64,000 nucleotides of DNA, from NCBI GenBank assembly GCA_051715425.1, contig JBPXJS010000023.1, positions 62,001 to 126,000 on the forward strand. Direction: 5' to 3'. Position numbers and translations under genes: made by a program. The DNA is from JAJTFA01 sp051715425 (lineage in GTDB: Bacteria > Bacteroidota > Bacteroidia > UKL13-3). The notes under the pieces were generated by a model. That model searched no databases and was not told the origin of the DNA. It worked only from the letters and a program-made list of their open reading frames with translations. Shown piece after piece: positions 35,348 through 44,088 of the stretch (its first letter is position 1; each line of letters begins with the position of its first letter).

Positions 35348-35950
35348 TTACAAAATAAGAAACATCATACTAAAACCCAACACATAACCAAGCGCCAGTT
35401 GTTGCATATTGTGTGCATTGGAATACAGCCTGGCGCTGGCAGTAATACCAGCTGCAATAAGCACAGGAATCAGCACAAACCTTACATCGGCAGCACCTGC
35501 ATTTGCGGCTGATACCACAATGGCCGTGAGCATACCAAAAGAGGCCATATGAATACTTACTTTATTAAAGTGATTAACAATAAGCAAGGCAACAACAATA
35601 CTTGCTGATGCGAGTAAAAAAGCATTGATAAGAGCCGGGGTATGCAGGCGTTGAAAAAAGTAAAAATCGAACAAACACATAATGGCGGTAATCATATACG
35701 GACCACGTCTTTCATCGGCCGACTCCAGCATTACCGAATGTACATTGCCAAACAATTTCATGGCAAGTACGTACAACATTGGTACAAGAGCTGTTGATGA
35801 AAAGATAAAAACGGTATAAAACAGGCGGGCTTCTGTGCTTAATACATAATCCAAATAAGGGAAAAGCCTGATGAGCAAATAAAACCCCAGCAGGTTTACA
35901 AAAATGGGATGAAAGAGTACAGAAATTAATAAGGCCGTTTTTTTACTCAT
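35348..35950 (-). CDS. PAP2-like membrane protein with altered active site
   Basis: A 200-residue protein with about six membrane segments. Three short motifs line up with the PAP2 phosphatase signature: ERRGPY for KxxxxxxRP, SIHMAS for PSGH, and ARLYSNAHNMQQ for SRx5Hx3D. The Arg and both His are kept, but the Asp that activates the nucleophilic His is Gln and the Gly of SGH is Ile. It may be a phosphatase with weakened chemistry or a PAP2-fold protein with another use. It lies between metH (9-base gap) and the DUF962 gene, suggesting lipid-related work in the latter pair. Confidence 0.75.
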   Translation of the reverse strand: MSKKTALLISVLFHPIFVNLLGFYLLIRLFPYLDYVLSTEARLFYTVFIFSSTALVPMLYVLAMKLFGNVHSVMLESADERRGPYMITAIMCLFDFYFFQRLHTPALINAFLLASASIVVALLIVNHFNKVSIHMASFGMLTAIVVSAANAGAADVRFVLIPVLIAAGITASARLYSNAHNMQQLALGYVLGFSMMFLIL

Positions 35951-35959
35951 ACCGGCAGC

Positions 35960-38641
35960 TTAGTTATCATAGCCCAAATTAGGAGCCAGCCACTTTTCAA
36001 TATAGGCAATATCCTTTTCCTTGCGTTTGGCATATTCTTCTACCTGATCTTTGTTTATTTTACCCAGACCAAAGTATTTGCTTTCCGGATGGGCAAAATA
36101 AAATCCGCTTACACTTGCAGCCGGGTACATGGCAAAGTTTTCTGTAAGCTCTATACCGGCCTGTTCTTCGGCTTTTAGTAAATCAAACAAGGTTCTTTTT
36201 TCTGTATGATCAGGGCAAGCCGGATAACCCGGTGCAGGCCTGATTCCGTTGTATTCTTCTTTAATCAGGTTTTCCTTGCTCAGGTTTTCTTCTTTGGCAT
36301 AACCCCATAATTCCTTTCTTACCAACTCATGCATCTTCTCTGCAAAAGCCTCAGCCAGTCTGTCGGCAATAGCTTTTATCATAATGCTGTGGTAATCGTC
36401 ATGGTCTTTTTCGTACTGCTCCACCAGTTTTTCTATGCCAATACCAGCAGTAACGGCAAAGCCACCCATATAATCTGTAATACCTGTTTCTTTAGGTGCA
36501 ACAAAGTCGGCCAGGCAATGGTAGGTTTGCCCCTCAGCTTTTTCACTTTGCTGACGCAAAAAATGAAACCTTGAGGTAGACGATCCGTCAGCAAGTTCAA
36601 TATCATCTCCAACACGGTTGGCCGGCCAAAAACCAACCACCGCCCTTGCCTGAAGCAGTTTTTTTTCAATCACCTCATCAAGCAGTTGGTTGGCATCGTC
36701 AAACAGTTTTTTTGCTTCCTTCCCTATTATCTCATCATCAAATATTTTTGGATAACGGCCCGCCATTTCCCAGGTGGCAAAAAATGGTGTCCAGTCAATA
36801 TACTCCCTTAACTCCTCCAAAGGAAAATGGTTGAAAGCCCGTGTACCTGTAAAAGAGGGAGCCACAATGTTTTTTACATCTACCTGAACCCTGGTAGCCC
36901 TTGCCTTATCCAGTGTAACAAAGTTTTTATCTCTTTTGCGGTTTTTATAATCTTCCCTGAACTGCTCATATTCGGCTTTCAGGCTTTTTTGATAGGCCGG
37001 CCTGTTTTCTTTACTGATAAGGCTTTGCGCAACCGGAACACTTTTGCTGGCATCTAATACATGCACCACCGGACCGCTATAATTGGGATCTATTTTTACG
37101 GCTGTATGTACCCTCGATGTGGTAGCACCTCCAATTAACAGAGGTATATCCATTCCAAGGCGTTCCATTTCTTTTGCCACATAAACCATTTCATCCAGGC
37201 TTGGTGTAATTAACCCGCTCAACCCTATCACGTGCACATTTTCCTGTTTTGCCCGCTCCAGAATTTTTTCAGCCGGCACCATTACACCCATATCAATTAT
37301 TTCAAAATTGTTGCAGGCCAATACTACACCTACAATATTTTTCCCTATATCGTGCACATCACCTTTTACTGTGGCCAGCAGGATTTTTCCTTGTCCTCCT
37401 CCGGCTGCTGCACCTGCAATTCGTTTTTCCTCCTCCAGGTATGGGGTAAGAAATGCCACCGCTTTTTTCATAACCCTTGCGCTTTTCACCACCTGTGGCA
37501 AAAACATTTTACCCTGGCCAAACAGGTCGCCCACAATATTCATTCCGGCCATCAGCGGGCCTTCAATTACCGTTAACGGCTTGCCATATTTTTGTCTGGC
37601 TTCTTCTGTATCCTCGTCAATAAATTCTACAATTCCCTTTACCAGGGCATGGCTTAAACGCTCTTCCACAGTGCCTTTACGCCATGCATCATCCACTACT
37701 TTTTCTTTGCCTTTTCCTTTTACCTTCTCGGCAAACTCCAACAGTTTTTCCGTGGCATCGTCTTTTCTGTCCAGCAACACGTCTTCCACATAAGTAAGAA
37801 GTTCCTTATCAATCTCATCGTACACCTCCAGCTGACCAGGGTTTACAATACCCATATCCATTCCGTTTTTAATGGCATGGTATAAAAAGGCCGAGTGCAT
37901 GGCCTCTCTTACTTTATCGTTTCCTCTGAAAGAGAAAGACACATTACTTACACCACCACTGATTTTTGCACCTGGTAAATTTTCTTTAATCCATTTGGTG
38001 GCATTAAAAAAATCTATGGCGTTGCGTCTGTGCTCTTCCATACCAGTAGCCACAGGAAATATATTCGGGTCAAAAATGATATCGCCCGCAGGGAAATGAA
38101 CCTTTTGCGTTAGAATTTTATATGCCCTTTCTGCTATCTGAATTCTACGTTCGTAATTATCAGCCTGCCCTGTTTCGTCAAAAAGCATAACAATAACAGC
38201 TGCACCAAATTTTTTAACAATTTTGGCCTGACGGATAAACTCTTCTTCGCCTCCTTTTAAAGAGATGGAGTTTACCACACATTTTCCCTGCACACATTTT
38301 AATCCCGCCTCAATTATTTCCCATTTGGAAGAGTCGATCATTACAGGTATGCGCGCAATATCGGGCTCCGACATCACCAGATGAAGAAACCTGGTCATGG
38401 CCTCAGCTCCGTCTATCATACCCTCATCCATATTGATATCGAGAATCTGGGCTCCGCCCTGCACCTGCTCGCGCGCCACATCGAGCGCTTCATCAAACTG
38501 GCCTTCTTTAATGAGGCGAAGAAATTTTTTTGATCCGGTAACATTGGTACGTTCACCAACATTAATAAAATTAGAACCCTCAAAAATAACGAGCGGCTCT
38601 AATCCTGAAAGTCGTAGTGTGTAGTCTTTCGTTTCGTTCAT
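35960..38641 (-). CDS. metH: Cobalamin-dependent methionine synthase lacking the homocysteine domain
   Basis: An 893-residue protein with three of the four MetH modules. It begins with the pterin (methyltetrahydrofolate) domain: FINVGERTNVTGSKKF, GGAQILDINMDEGMIDG, VMIDSSKWEII. The cobalamin cap and Rossmann modules follow, with the cobalt-ligand histidine in VHDIGKN at about residue 429 and GLSGLITPSLDEM. The C-terminal AdoMet-binding reactivation domain is complete (RPAPGYPACPDH, ENFAMYPAASVSGFYF). The usual ~330-residue N-terminal homocysteine transferase with its zinc cysteines is absent. Split MetH is known in Bacteroidota, with the homocysteine part as a separate gene, but that gene is not next to it in this window. 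No riboswitch fits the 58-base upstream gap. Confidence 0.95.
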   Translation of the reverse strand: MNETKDYTLRLSGLEPLVIFEGSNFINVGERTNVTGSKKFLRLIKEGQFDEALDVAREQVQGGAQILDINMDEGMIDGAEAMTRFLHLVMSEPDIARIPVMIDSSKWEIIEAGLKCVQGKCVVNSISLKGGEEEFIRQAKIVKKFGAAVIVMLFDETGQADNYERRIQIAERAYKILTQKVHFPAGDIIFDPNIFPVATGMEEHRRNAIDFFNATKWIKENLPGAKISGGVSNVSFSFRGNDKVREAMHSAFLYHAIKNGMDMGIVNPGQLEVYDEIDKELLTYVEDVLLDRKDDATEKLLEFAEKVKGKGKEKVVDDAWRKGTVEERLSHALVKGIVEFIDEDTEEARQKYGKPLTVIEGPLMAGMNIVGDLFGQGKMFLPQVVKSARVMKKAVAFLTPYLEEEKRIAGAAAGGGQGKILLATVKGDVHDIGKNIVGVVLACNNFEIIDMGVMVPAEKILERAKQENVHVIGLSGLITPSLDEMVYVAKEMERLGMDIPLLIGGATTSRVHTAVKIDPNYSGPVVHVLDASKSVPVAQSLISKENRPAYQKSLKAEYEQFREDYKNRKRDKNFVTLDKARATRVQVDVKNIVAPSFTGTRAFNHFPLEELREYIDWTPFFATWEMAGRYPKIFDDEIIGKEAKKLFDDANQLLDEVIEKKLLQARAVVGFWPANRVGDDIELADGSSTSRFHFLRQQSEKAEGQTYHCLADFVAPKETGITDYMGGFAVTAGIGIEKLVEQYEKDHDDYHSIMIKAIADRLAEAFAEKMHELVRKELWGYAKEENLSKENLIKEEYNGIRPAPGYPACPDHTEKRTLFDLLKAEEQAGIELTENFAMYPAASVSGFYFAHPESKYFGLGKINKDQVEEYAKRKEKDIAYIEKWLAPNLGYDN

Positions 38642-38699
38642 GAGATGTTCAGGATTGGTTTAACAAACAAGTGCTATTTGCACGGTTGCCACAAATAAA

Positions 38700-40763
38700 C
38701 TAAGAATTTACTGATTTGTAATGAAAACGGGCCAATTTATCCAATAATTCCTGTGATTTAAATGGCTTTGAAATATAATCATTCATGCCTATGGCAAGGG
38801 CCTTGTTTTTTGACTCTATAAAAGCATCCGCTGTTAATGCGATAATTGGTACGTTACTAAAGCTTCTGATCTGCCTGGTGGTTTCAAAACCATTCAATTC
38901 AGGCATATGCAAATCCATCAATACCACATCAAACGATTTGGTTTTGAGTAATTCTATGGCCTTATGACCTCCATCAACAACCACAAAATCAAGTTTCCAG
39001 TATTCCAGGTGCTTTTTAGCAACAGCAATACTCGAGATATTATCTTCTACAAGCAAAACCCTTAACCCTCTTATATCTTCAGCCCGGTGTCCTGAAACTT
39101 CTGTTTCTTTTAAAGAAAGATCCGCAAAAGGAAGATCAAGGTCAAAGAAAAATGTTGCTCCCTTGCCTTTATCGCTGATGAGTTGAATATCAGACTTCAT
39201 CATGATCACTATTTTTTTGCTGATGGCAAGGCCAAGGCCGGAGCCACCGTATTTTCTTGTGATACTGCTGTCTTCCTGGGTAAAGGAGTCGAATATTTTT
39301 TGATGCCGGTCGGGTTCAATACCGGGTCCGGTATCGGAAACGGATATTCTTACTGTTGCAGACGAGTTGCCGGTTTTTATTTCCTTTAGTGAAATTTTAA
39401 CGGTACCCACATTGGTAAACTTAATGGCATTGGACAACAGGTTGTTTAGTACCTGTGACAATCTGGTGGGATCAGCCAGGAAGTTTCTGTGTTTCACATC
39501 AATTTCACAAATCATCTCAATATCTTTTAGAAACGTTTGTGGCTCGTGCAGCTTAGCCGACTTCTGAACAAGCTCATATAAATCAACCGGGAGCAGATCA
39601 AGCTCTGCCATACCGGCTTCAATTCTGCTATAATCAAGAATATTGTTAAGCAAGGTCATCAGGTTTTCGGCTGAGTACTTGAGTAACCCCAGGTTATCCA
39701 TCTGTGAAGGTTTAGGATCCTCCTGCATCAGCAAATTACTAATGGCAATTACCGCATTCATGGGGGTACGTATTTCATGGCTCATAGTGGTAAGGAACTT
39801 GCCCTTTTCCAAAGAAACCCGCTCCGCCATCTCTTTGGAAGCAAGCAATTCTTTTTCTATTTCTTTAAGTGCGGTAATATCCCGCACCGCACCGTCATAA
39901 TACACACGGCCATCTGCATCTACCTGCCTGATACTGCTTAAAAGGGCAGTAAATGTGCTCCCATCTTTTCTTTTATAAACAATCTCTTTGTTCCTAATTT
40001 CATTATGCTTTTCAAGTGCCGTCAATACCTCAATCCGGTCGGCAGGGTTATGGTATAAATCATCGGGTAAAGCCTGCAAAACAGCTTCTTCAGATTCGAA
40101 ACCAAACATTCTGGCATAGGCCCTGTTTGCATAAACCAGCCTGTTATTCTGTACATAGGTGCGGCAAATTCCCTCATCAATATTCTGATTGATGCTGTTG
40201 AGCAGTTGCTGACTCCGCTGAATAATTTCTTTATCTTCCTCAATAACCATCGCTGCATCATCATAGGCTTTTACATACGATCTGAAAATAAAAATGCTTA
40301 CCGCCAGTGCAGTGGTAATATTAAACAATGCAATGGTATGTGCATTTTCGCGGTCGGGAATGAGCCTGCCATAACCCGGAGTTACTGACGTGAAATTGGT
40401 AAACAAAATACAGGTAATGGTGATGGCAATAAGCACCGCACGCTCTTTCCACTCATTGCGTTGCGTAATGATATAGTTTGCAAACAGCAACGGGAAATAA
40501 AACACAAAACCGGTGGTTGGATCTTTATATCCGGCATCGAAAATAAGAATGAGAATATCCGCTGTAATAATAAATGTATATGCAGATGGTTTTAATCTGT
40601 TGTTCCATGCCAGCCAGATGCCAACAAGAAACAAAACAGCGGCTGTAACAAAATACATCACATGCTCATGCCGGCTGAGGGAGGTTAAAAAAAACACGAG
40701 AAAGAGGCATACCATAAAGGCCACCCCGTTTAATGCGCTTAGTATGTACTTCTGCCTGTTCAA
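38700..40763 (-). CDS. Hybrid sensor histidine kinase with PAS and receiver domains
   Basis: A 687-residue membrane kinase. Residues ~5-160 hold about six membrane helices without a clear periplasmic sensor. A PAS domain (about 190-300; NNRLVYANRAYARMFGF, RKDGSTFTALLSSIR, DGAVRDIT) is followed by HisKA with the phosphorylated His at about 328 (MSHEIRTPMNAV), the ATPase domain (NLLSNAIKFT, DTGPGIEPDRHQ, GGSGLGLAI) and a C-terminal receiver with Asp at about 615 (LMDLHMPELNGFE) and Lys in SKPFKS. The absence of an output domain means it signals by phosphotransfer or through another regulator not encoded nearby. The start is a TTG, preceded by its own -7 box although menC ends only 17 bases upstream. 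Confidence 0.93.
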   Translation of the reverse strand: MNRQKYILSALNGVAFMVCLFLVFFLTSLSRHEHVMYFVTAAVLFLVGIWLAWNNRLKPSAYTFIITADILILIFDAGYKDPTTGFVFYFPLLFANYIITQRNEWKERAVLIAITITCILFTNFTSVTPGYGRLIPDRENAHTIALFNITTALAVSIFIFRSYVKAYDDAAMVIEEDKEIIQRSQQLLNSINQNIDEGICRTYVQNNRLVYANRAYARMFGFESEEAVLQALPDDLYHNPADRIEVLTALEKHNEIRNKEIVYKRKDGSTFTALLSSIRQVDADGRVYYDGAVRDITALKEIEKELLASKEMAERVSLEKGKFLTTMSHEIRTPMNAVIAISNLLMQEDPKPSQMDNLGLLKYSAENLMTLLNNILDYSRIEAGMAELDLLPVDLYELVQKSAKLHEPQTFLKDIEMICEIDVKHRNFLADPTRLSQVLNNLLSNAIKFTNVGTVKISLKEIKTGNSSATVRISVSDTGPGIEPDRHQKIFDSFTQEDSSITRKYGGSGLGLAISKKIVIMMKSDIQLISDKGKGATFFFDLDLPFADLSLKETEVSGHRAEDIRGLRVLLVEDNISSIAVAKKHLEYWKLDFVVVDGGHKAIELLKTKSFDVVLMDLHMPELNGFETTRQIRSFSNVPIIALTADAFIESKNKALAIGMNDYISKPFKSQELLDKLARFHYKSVNS

Positions 40764-40768
40764 GTAAT

Positions 40769-40776
40769 CAAATATA
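40769..40776 (-). promoter_or_regulatory. -7 promoter box of the hybrid kinase gene
   Basis: TATATTTG on the - strand matches TAnnTTTG exactly and is followed by ATTAC and the TTG start codon. It suggests that the kinase is transcribed separately from menA-menC. No -33 TTTG is visible. Confidence 0.5.
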
Positions 40777-40780
40777 TAAA

Positions 40781-41815
40781 CTAAACCATAGGAATGTTCC
40801 AGATAAGCGATGAATCATAAACTAAATACCCTGAATGCACACGAATGGGGGACTTAAAGTTGTTCTGATACAAACTTCCGGTACCTAAACCTTGCGGTAC
40901 GAGTACCCTTTTCTGAGACACCCACTGGGCTATAATATTCAATCCGATATTCGACTCCAATGCAGATGTAGCCCACCATCCGGCCCCATGCTTTCCTGCA
41001 ATTTCTATCCACTCATCGGCCAGCTGTGTTCCACCCAACAGGGTAGGCTTTAGAATAATATATTCGGGCTTGATGGTTTTTATCAACATTTCTTTTTCCA
41101 ACAGGTTTTCTATGCCGATCAGCTCTTCATCAAGGGCAATATCAACCGGAGATTTTGCCACTACCTCCTGCATCAAATTTACCTGCCCTTGTTTTATCGG
41201 TTGTTCTATAGAGTGTACCTCAAAGCGTTTTAATTCTTTCAGTTTATCAAAAACATCATCTGCAGAAAAAGCTCCGTTTGCATCAAGCCTGATTTCTACC
41301 CAGAAAGCGCTCATTCGTTTTCTTACTGCTTCCAGCATGCGGCACTCCTCATCAAAATCAAGCGCCCCTATTTTAAACTTCAAACAGGTAAATCCGGCTT
41401 CCGCCTTTTCAAAAGCTTGTTTTTCCATACTATCCCTTGAGTCCATCCAAATCAGGCCATTAATAGCAATTGGCTCTCCTGAAATAAAAGAATTATTAGC
41501 GTATTTAAATGGCTGGTCGAACAACAGGCCGGCAGTTGCCGATTCGAAAGCAAAACGCAAGGAAGGAAACCCATCCAGCACCAAACCGGAAACAGGAAAT
41601 CCATCATTAATAAGTCTGCAACATTCTTTTAATTTATCTTCAAAACCTGGAGTATCATCCGTACTCAAACCCTGCAAAGGAGATGCCTCGCCAAATCCAA
41701 TACGTTTATGGTGTTCCAGTTTAATTATCCATGCATCATGGTGCAGCATCTCGCCCCTGGAGGTTCGGGCGGGTTTAATAAAGTTTAACCGCTGAAGAAA
41801 ATAAGATGCTTTCAT
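40781..41815 (-). CDS. menC: o-Succinylbenzoate synthase
   Basis: A 344-residue enolase-superfamily dehydratase that makes o-succinylbenzoate in menaquinone synthesis. The catalytic elements are visible in order: the acid/base Lys pair region CLKFKIG, metal ligands in IRLDANGAF, HSIEQP and IALDEEL, and the second catalytic Lys in YIILKPTLLGG. The N-terminal capping domain has GFGEASPLQGLS. The MenC choice over other enolase-family members rests on the overlap with menA: the menA stop and menC start share one base. Length is normal for Bacteroidota MenC. Confidence 0.92.
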   Translation of the reverse strand: MKASYFLQRLNFIKPARTSRGEMLHHDAWIIKLEHHKRIGFGEASPLQGLSTDDTPGFEDKLKECCRLINDGFPVSGLVLDGFPSLRFAFESATAGLLFDQPFKYANNSFISGEPIAINGLIWMDSRDSMEKQAFEKAEAGFTCLKFKIGALDFDEECRMLEAVRKRMSAFWVEIRLDANGAFSADDVFDKLKELKRFEVHSIEQPIKQGQVNLMQEVVAKSPVDIALDEELIGIENLLEKEMLIKTIKPEYIILKPTLLGGTQLADEWIEIAGKHGAGWWATSALESNIGLNIIAQWVSQKRVLVPQGLGTGSLYQNNFKSPIRVHSGYLVYDSSLIWNIPMV

Positions 41816-42774
41816 TAATGACTGAAAAAAATAACGGCCTCTTTTATAACAAGTAATTTTATGAGCAGGTTACTTAAAAAAAGGCATACAGACAAAAACA
41901 GGGTACCCAGCGAAAGCTGTTTAAGAAAAATATTGTATGCAGGGGACGGGGCTGTAATAAATACTTTTCTCACGTTGTTAATTAAAAGCAGTGCCGGCAA
42001 AACCAATATCAGCTTTATTGGATGAAAAACGCTGAAGGAATAAAACAACATGAGCAGCAAGGCTACAGAAACCAGTAATAAATGATATACACGTGCCGGC
42101 TGTAAGCCAATTTTTACCGGGATGGTAAATTTACCACTTGCCTTGTCATTTTCTGTATCTCTGATATTATTTACATTAAGCACTGCTGCACAAAGTAACC
42201 CTATTGAAATGGCAGGAAATAACATGAGCCAATCTTTTGCCATATTAAATTGAAATCCATTGTTGAGCAGGAAAGTGCCTGTAACAGCAACAGGGCCAAA
42301 AAACACAAATACAAATATGTCGCCCAGCCCGCTATAACCGTATGCGTTTTTTCCAACGGTGTATTTAATAGCTGCAGCAATGGCAACCAATCCGGTAATA
42401 AAAAATGCGGTGAAATAATAGTTGATTTCTCCTCCGGTTGCTTTCCACAACAAGCCTATTCCACTTGTGAGGCATATGATAACAAACAAGATGATCATAC
42501 GCAACATGGCAGTTGTGGTTATATTTCCACTCTGCAACGCCCTTTGGTTTCCAATTCTTTTTTCATTATCCGTTCCTTTCACAAAATCGCCATAATCGTT
42601 TGCCAGGTTGGAAAGGATTTGCAGAGAAACGGCCGTAAGCCAGGCAAGCAGGGTAATACCTAAATCAGCACGATACATTTGATCGGCTACTACCATTCCG
42701 GTAAGCACAGCAGCAGTAGCAAGAGGAAGGGTTCGTAAACGAAAGGCTGAAATCCACGTTTTGAGAGTGCTCAT
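41815..42774 (-). CDS. menA: 1,4-Dihydroxy-2-naphthoate polyprenyltransferase
   Basis: A 319-residue UbiA-family membrane enzyme that joins a polyprenyl chain to DHNA in menaquinone synthesis. Two Asp-rich diphosphate-binding motifs are present: NLANDYGDFVKGTDN and NNIRDTENDKASGKFTIP. About eight or nine membrane helices are predicted. ALQSGNITTTAM after the first motif is typical of MenA rather than UbiA. TACATTCG, one base off the -7 consensus, ends 9 bases before the ATG on the same strand, so menA-menC probably start their own transcript. The cells are therefore expected to use menaquinone. Confidence 0.95.
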   Translation of the reverse strand: MSTLKTWISAFRLRTLPLATAAVLTGMVVADQMYRADLGITLLAWLTAVSLQILSNLANDYGDFVKGTDNEKRIGNQRALQSGNITTTAMLRMIILFVIICLTSGIGLLWKATGGEINYYFTAFFITGLVAIAAAIKYTVGKNAYGYSGLGDIFVFVFFGPVAVTGTFLLNNGFQFNMAKDWLMLFPAISIGLLCAAVLNVNNIRDTENDKASGKFTIPVKIGLQPARVYHLLLVSVALLLMLFYSFSVFHPIKLILVLPALLLINNVRKVFITAPSPAYNIFLKQLSLGTLFLSVCLFLSNLLIKLLVIKEAVIFFSH

Positions 42775-42804
42775 ATGGTGGTACGAATGTAAATGAAATG
42801 AGGA

Positions 42805-44088
42805 TTAGTTTTTAAGCCAAAGTTCCGGATCAAGCTTTTGGTTCATGTTCCAAATTTCAAGATGCACTTCTGTAATATCTTCCTCTTCATTGGTCATTAC
42901 GGTGCCGATGATTTCGCGGGTATCCACTTCCTGACCTTCTTTAACAGTAACGGTGGAAAGTTTAGCATACGCAGTAAAATACTTGCCATGGCTAACCAAT
43001 ACAATTTTGCCCATGCCCGGGATAGAGAAAATAGATTTAACCTTGCCTTTAAATATGGCACGAACAGAGGCTCCCGGCTGAGTGGAAATATCCACACCAT
43101 TATTATTTACCATAACCCCCTTTAGTGAGGCATGCCGGTGGGTACCAAACACCTCCGAGACATATCCTTTCTCTACCGGCCAAGGCAAACTATTGCGGTT
43201 GCTTTCAAAATCGTTAGAAAGTTTAAGTGCTTCCGGTGTGAGGTACATTTCTTTTGTTGAAGCTACGGCAGGTTTGGTTGGCTCCTTCTTTACACCAGAC
43301 GCAGCTTTTGCAGCTTCTTCTTTTCTTCTGGCTTCTTCTTCCCGTTTACGCGCCAATTCAATTTCTTTGGCAATTAACTCGCTGATGGCGCTGTTTAATT
43401 TCCGTGCGGCTTTCTCGTTTTCAGCCAAAATACGCCTTAGTTCTTTTTCCCTTTCCTGCAGTTTGGCCAATACTTTATTTTCTTCCTGCTTGTCTACTTC
43501 CAGTTCTTTTTTCTCTTCCTCTTTTAAACCAAGCATCTGCATTTTTTCCGATTTAATCTCAATCATTTTATTGAGCTCACCTATAATATTGTTTTGCGTG
43601 CGAAGAATAACGGCTGCCTGGTTTTTGCGGTAATCGCTGTATTGGTTCAGGTATTCTATGCGCTTAAGTGCCTGATTAAAACTTTTGGCAGAGAATACAA
43701 ACAACATTTTATCATACACATTGCGTGTGCGGTAAGTGGCACGTATGCTTTTTGCATATTCCTCTTTTAACCTTACCAGGTCTTTCTTCAGTGAGTCGAG
43801 AACCTCCTGCTGACTGCTTATCTGAACAGAAACAACCTGAATTTGCTCCTGCACATTATTGATCATTTTTTCCCGGGTTTTAATCTGGCTGTTAATGGTT
43901 TTGAGCTGGGAAAGGGTGGTTTTTTTCTTGGTTTTGGTTTCTTCCAGTACCTTTTTGGTTTCTTTTATTTTCTCTGAAAGTTCTTTCCTCTTATTCTCCA
44001 GCTCTTTTCGCTGTTGCTGAATATTTTGCGCAAAAACAGAAACCGATAACAGCACCAGCAATGCTGCCAATAATTTACGGCCTGACAA
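42805..44088 (-). CDS. EnvC-like murein hydrolase activator with degenerate LytM domain
   Basis: About 427 residues from a TTG at 44088, chosen because it directly precedes the signal peptide SGRKLLAALLVLLSVSVFAQ and overlaps the upstream gene by only 14 bases; an ATG at 44163 would overlap by 89. Residues ~20-260 are a long Lys/Glu-rich coiled coil (QQQRKELENKRKELSEKIKE). The C-terminal LytM/M23 domain (~320-420) keeps the fold (NNNGVDIS, MGKIVLVSHGKYFTAYAKLS, VHLEIW) but the first zinc His is Asn and the His of YxHL is Lys. This is the EnvC pattern: a dead peptidase that activates amidases at division. Last gene of the flippase-dut-TPR block. Confidence 0.88.
   Translation of the reverse strand: MSGRKLLAALLVLLSVSVFAQNIQQQRKELENKRKELSEKIKETKKVLEETKTKKKTTLSQLKTINSQIKTREKMINNVQEQIQVVSVQISSQQEVLDSLKKDLVRLKEEYAKSIRATYRTRNVYDKMLFVFSAKSFNQALKRIEYLNQYSDYRKNQAAVILRTQNNIIGELNKMIEIKSEKMQMLGLKEEEKKELEVDKQEENKVLAKLQEREKELRRILAENEKAARKLNSAISELIAKEIELARKREEEARRKEEAAKAASGVKKEPTKPAVASTKEMYLTPEALKLSNDFESNRNSLPWPVEKGYVSEVFGTHRHASLKGVMVNNNGVDISTQPGASVRAIFKGKVKSIFSIPGMGKIVLVSHGKYFTAYAKLSTVTVKEGQEVDTREIIGTVMTNEEEDITEVHLEIWNMNQKLDPELWLKN

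Noticed and set aside
38642..38699. SAM or cobalamin riboswitch before metH
   Set aside because: Only 58 bases separate metH from the kinase gene, too short for either known class, and no conserved core was seen.
41070..41795. 241-codon open frame on the + strand opposite menC
   Set aside because: Ser-rich translation without domains; it is the antisense shadow of a well-supported gene.
40781..41815. menC as a dipeptide epimerase or muconate cycloisomerase
   Set aside because: The enolase-fold residues alone would allow this, but the one-base overlap with menA and the length fit o-succinylbenzoate synthase best.
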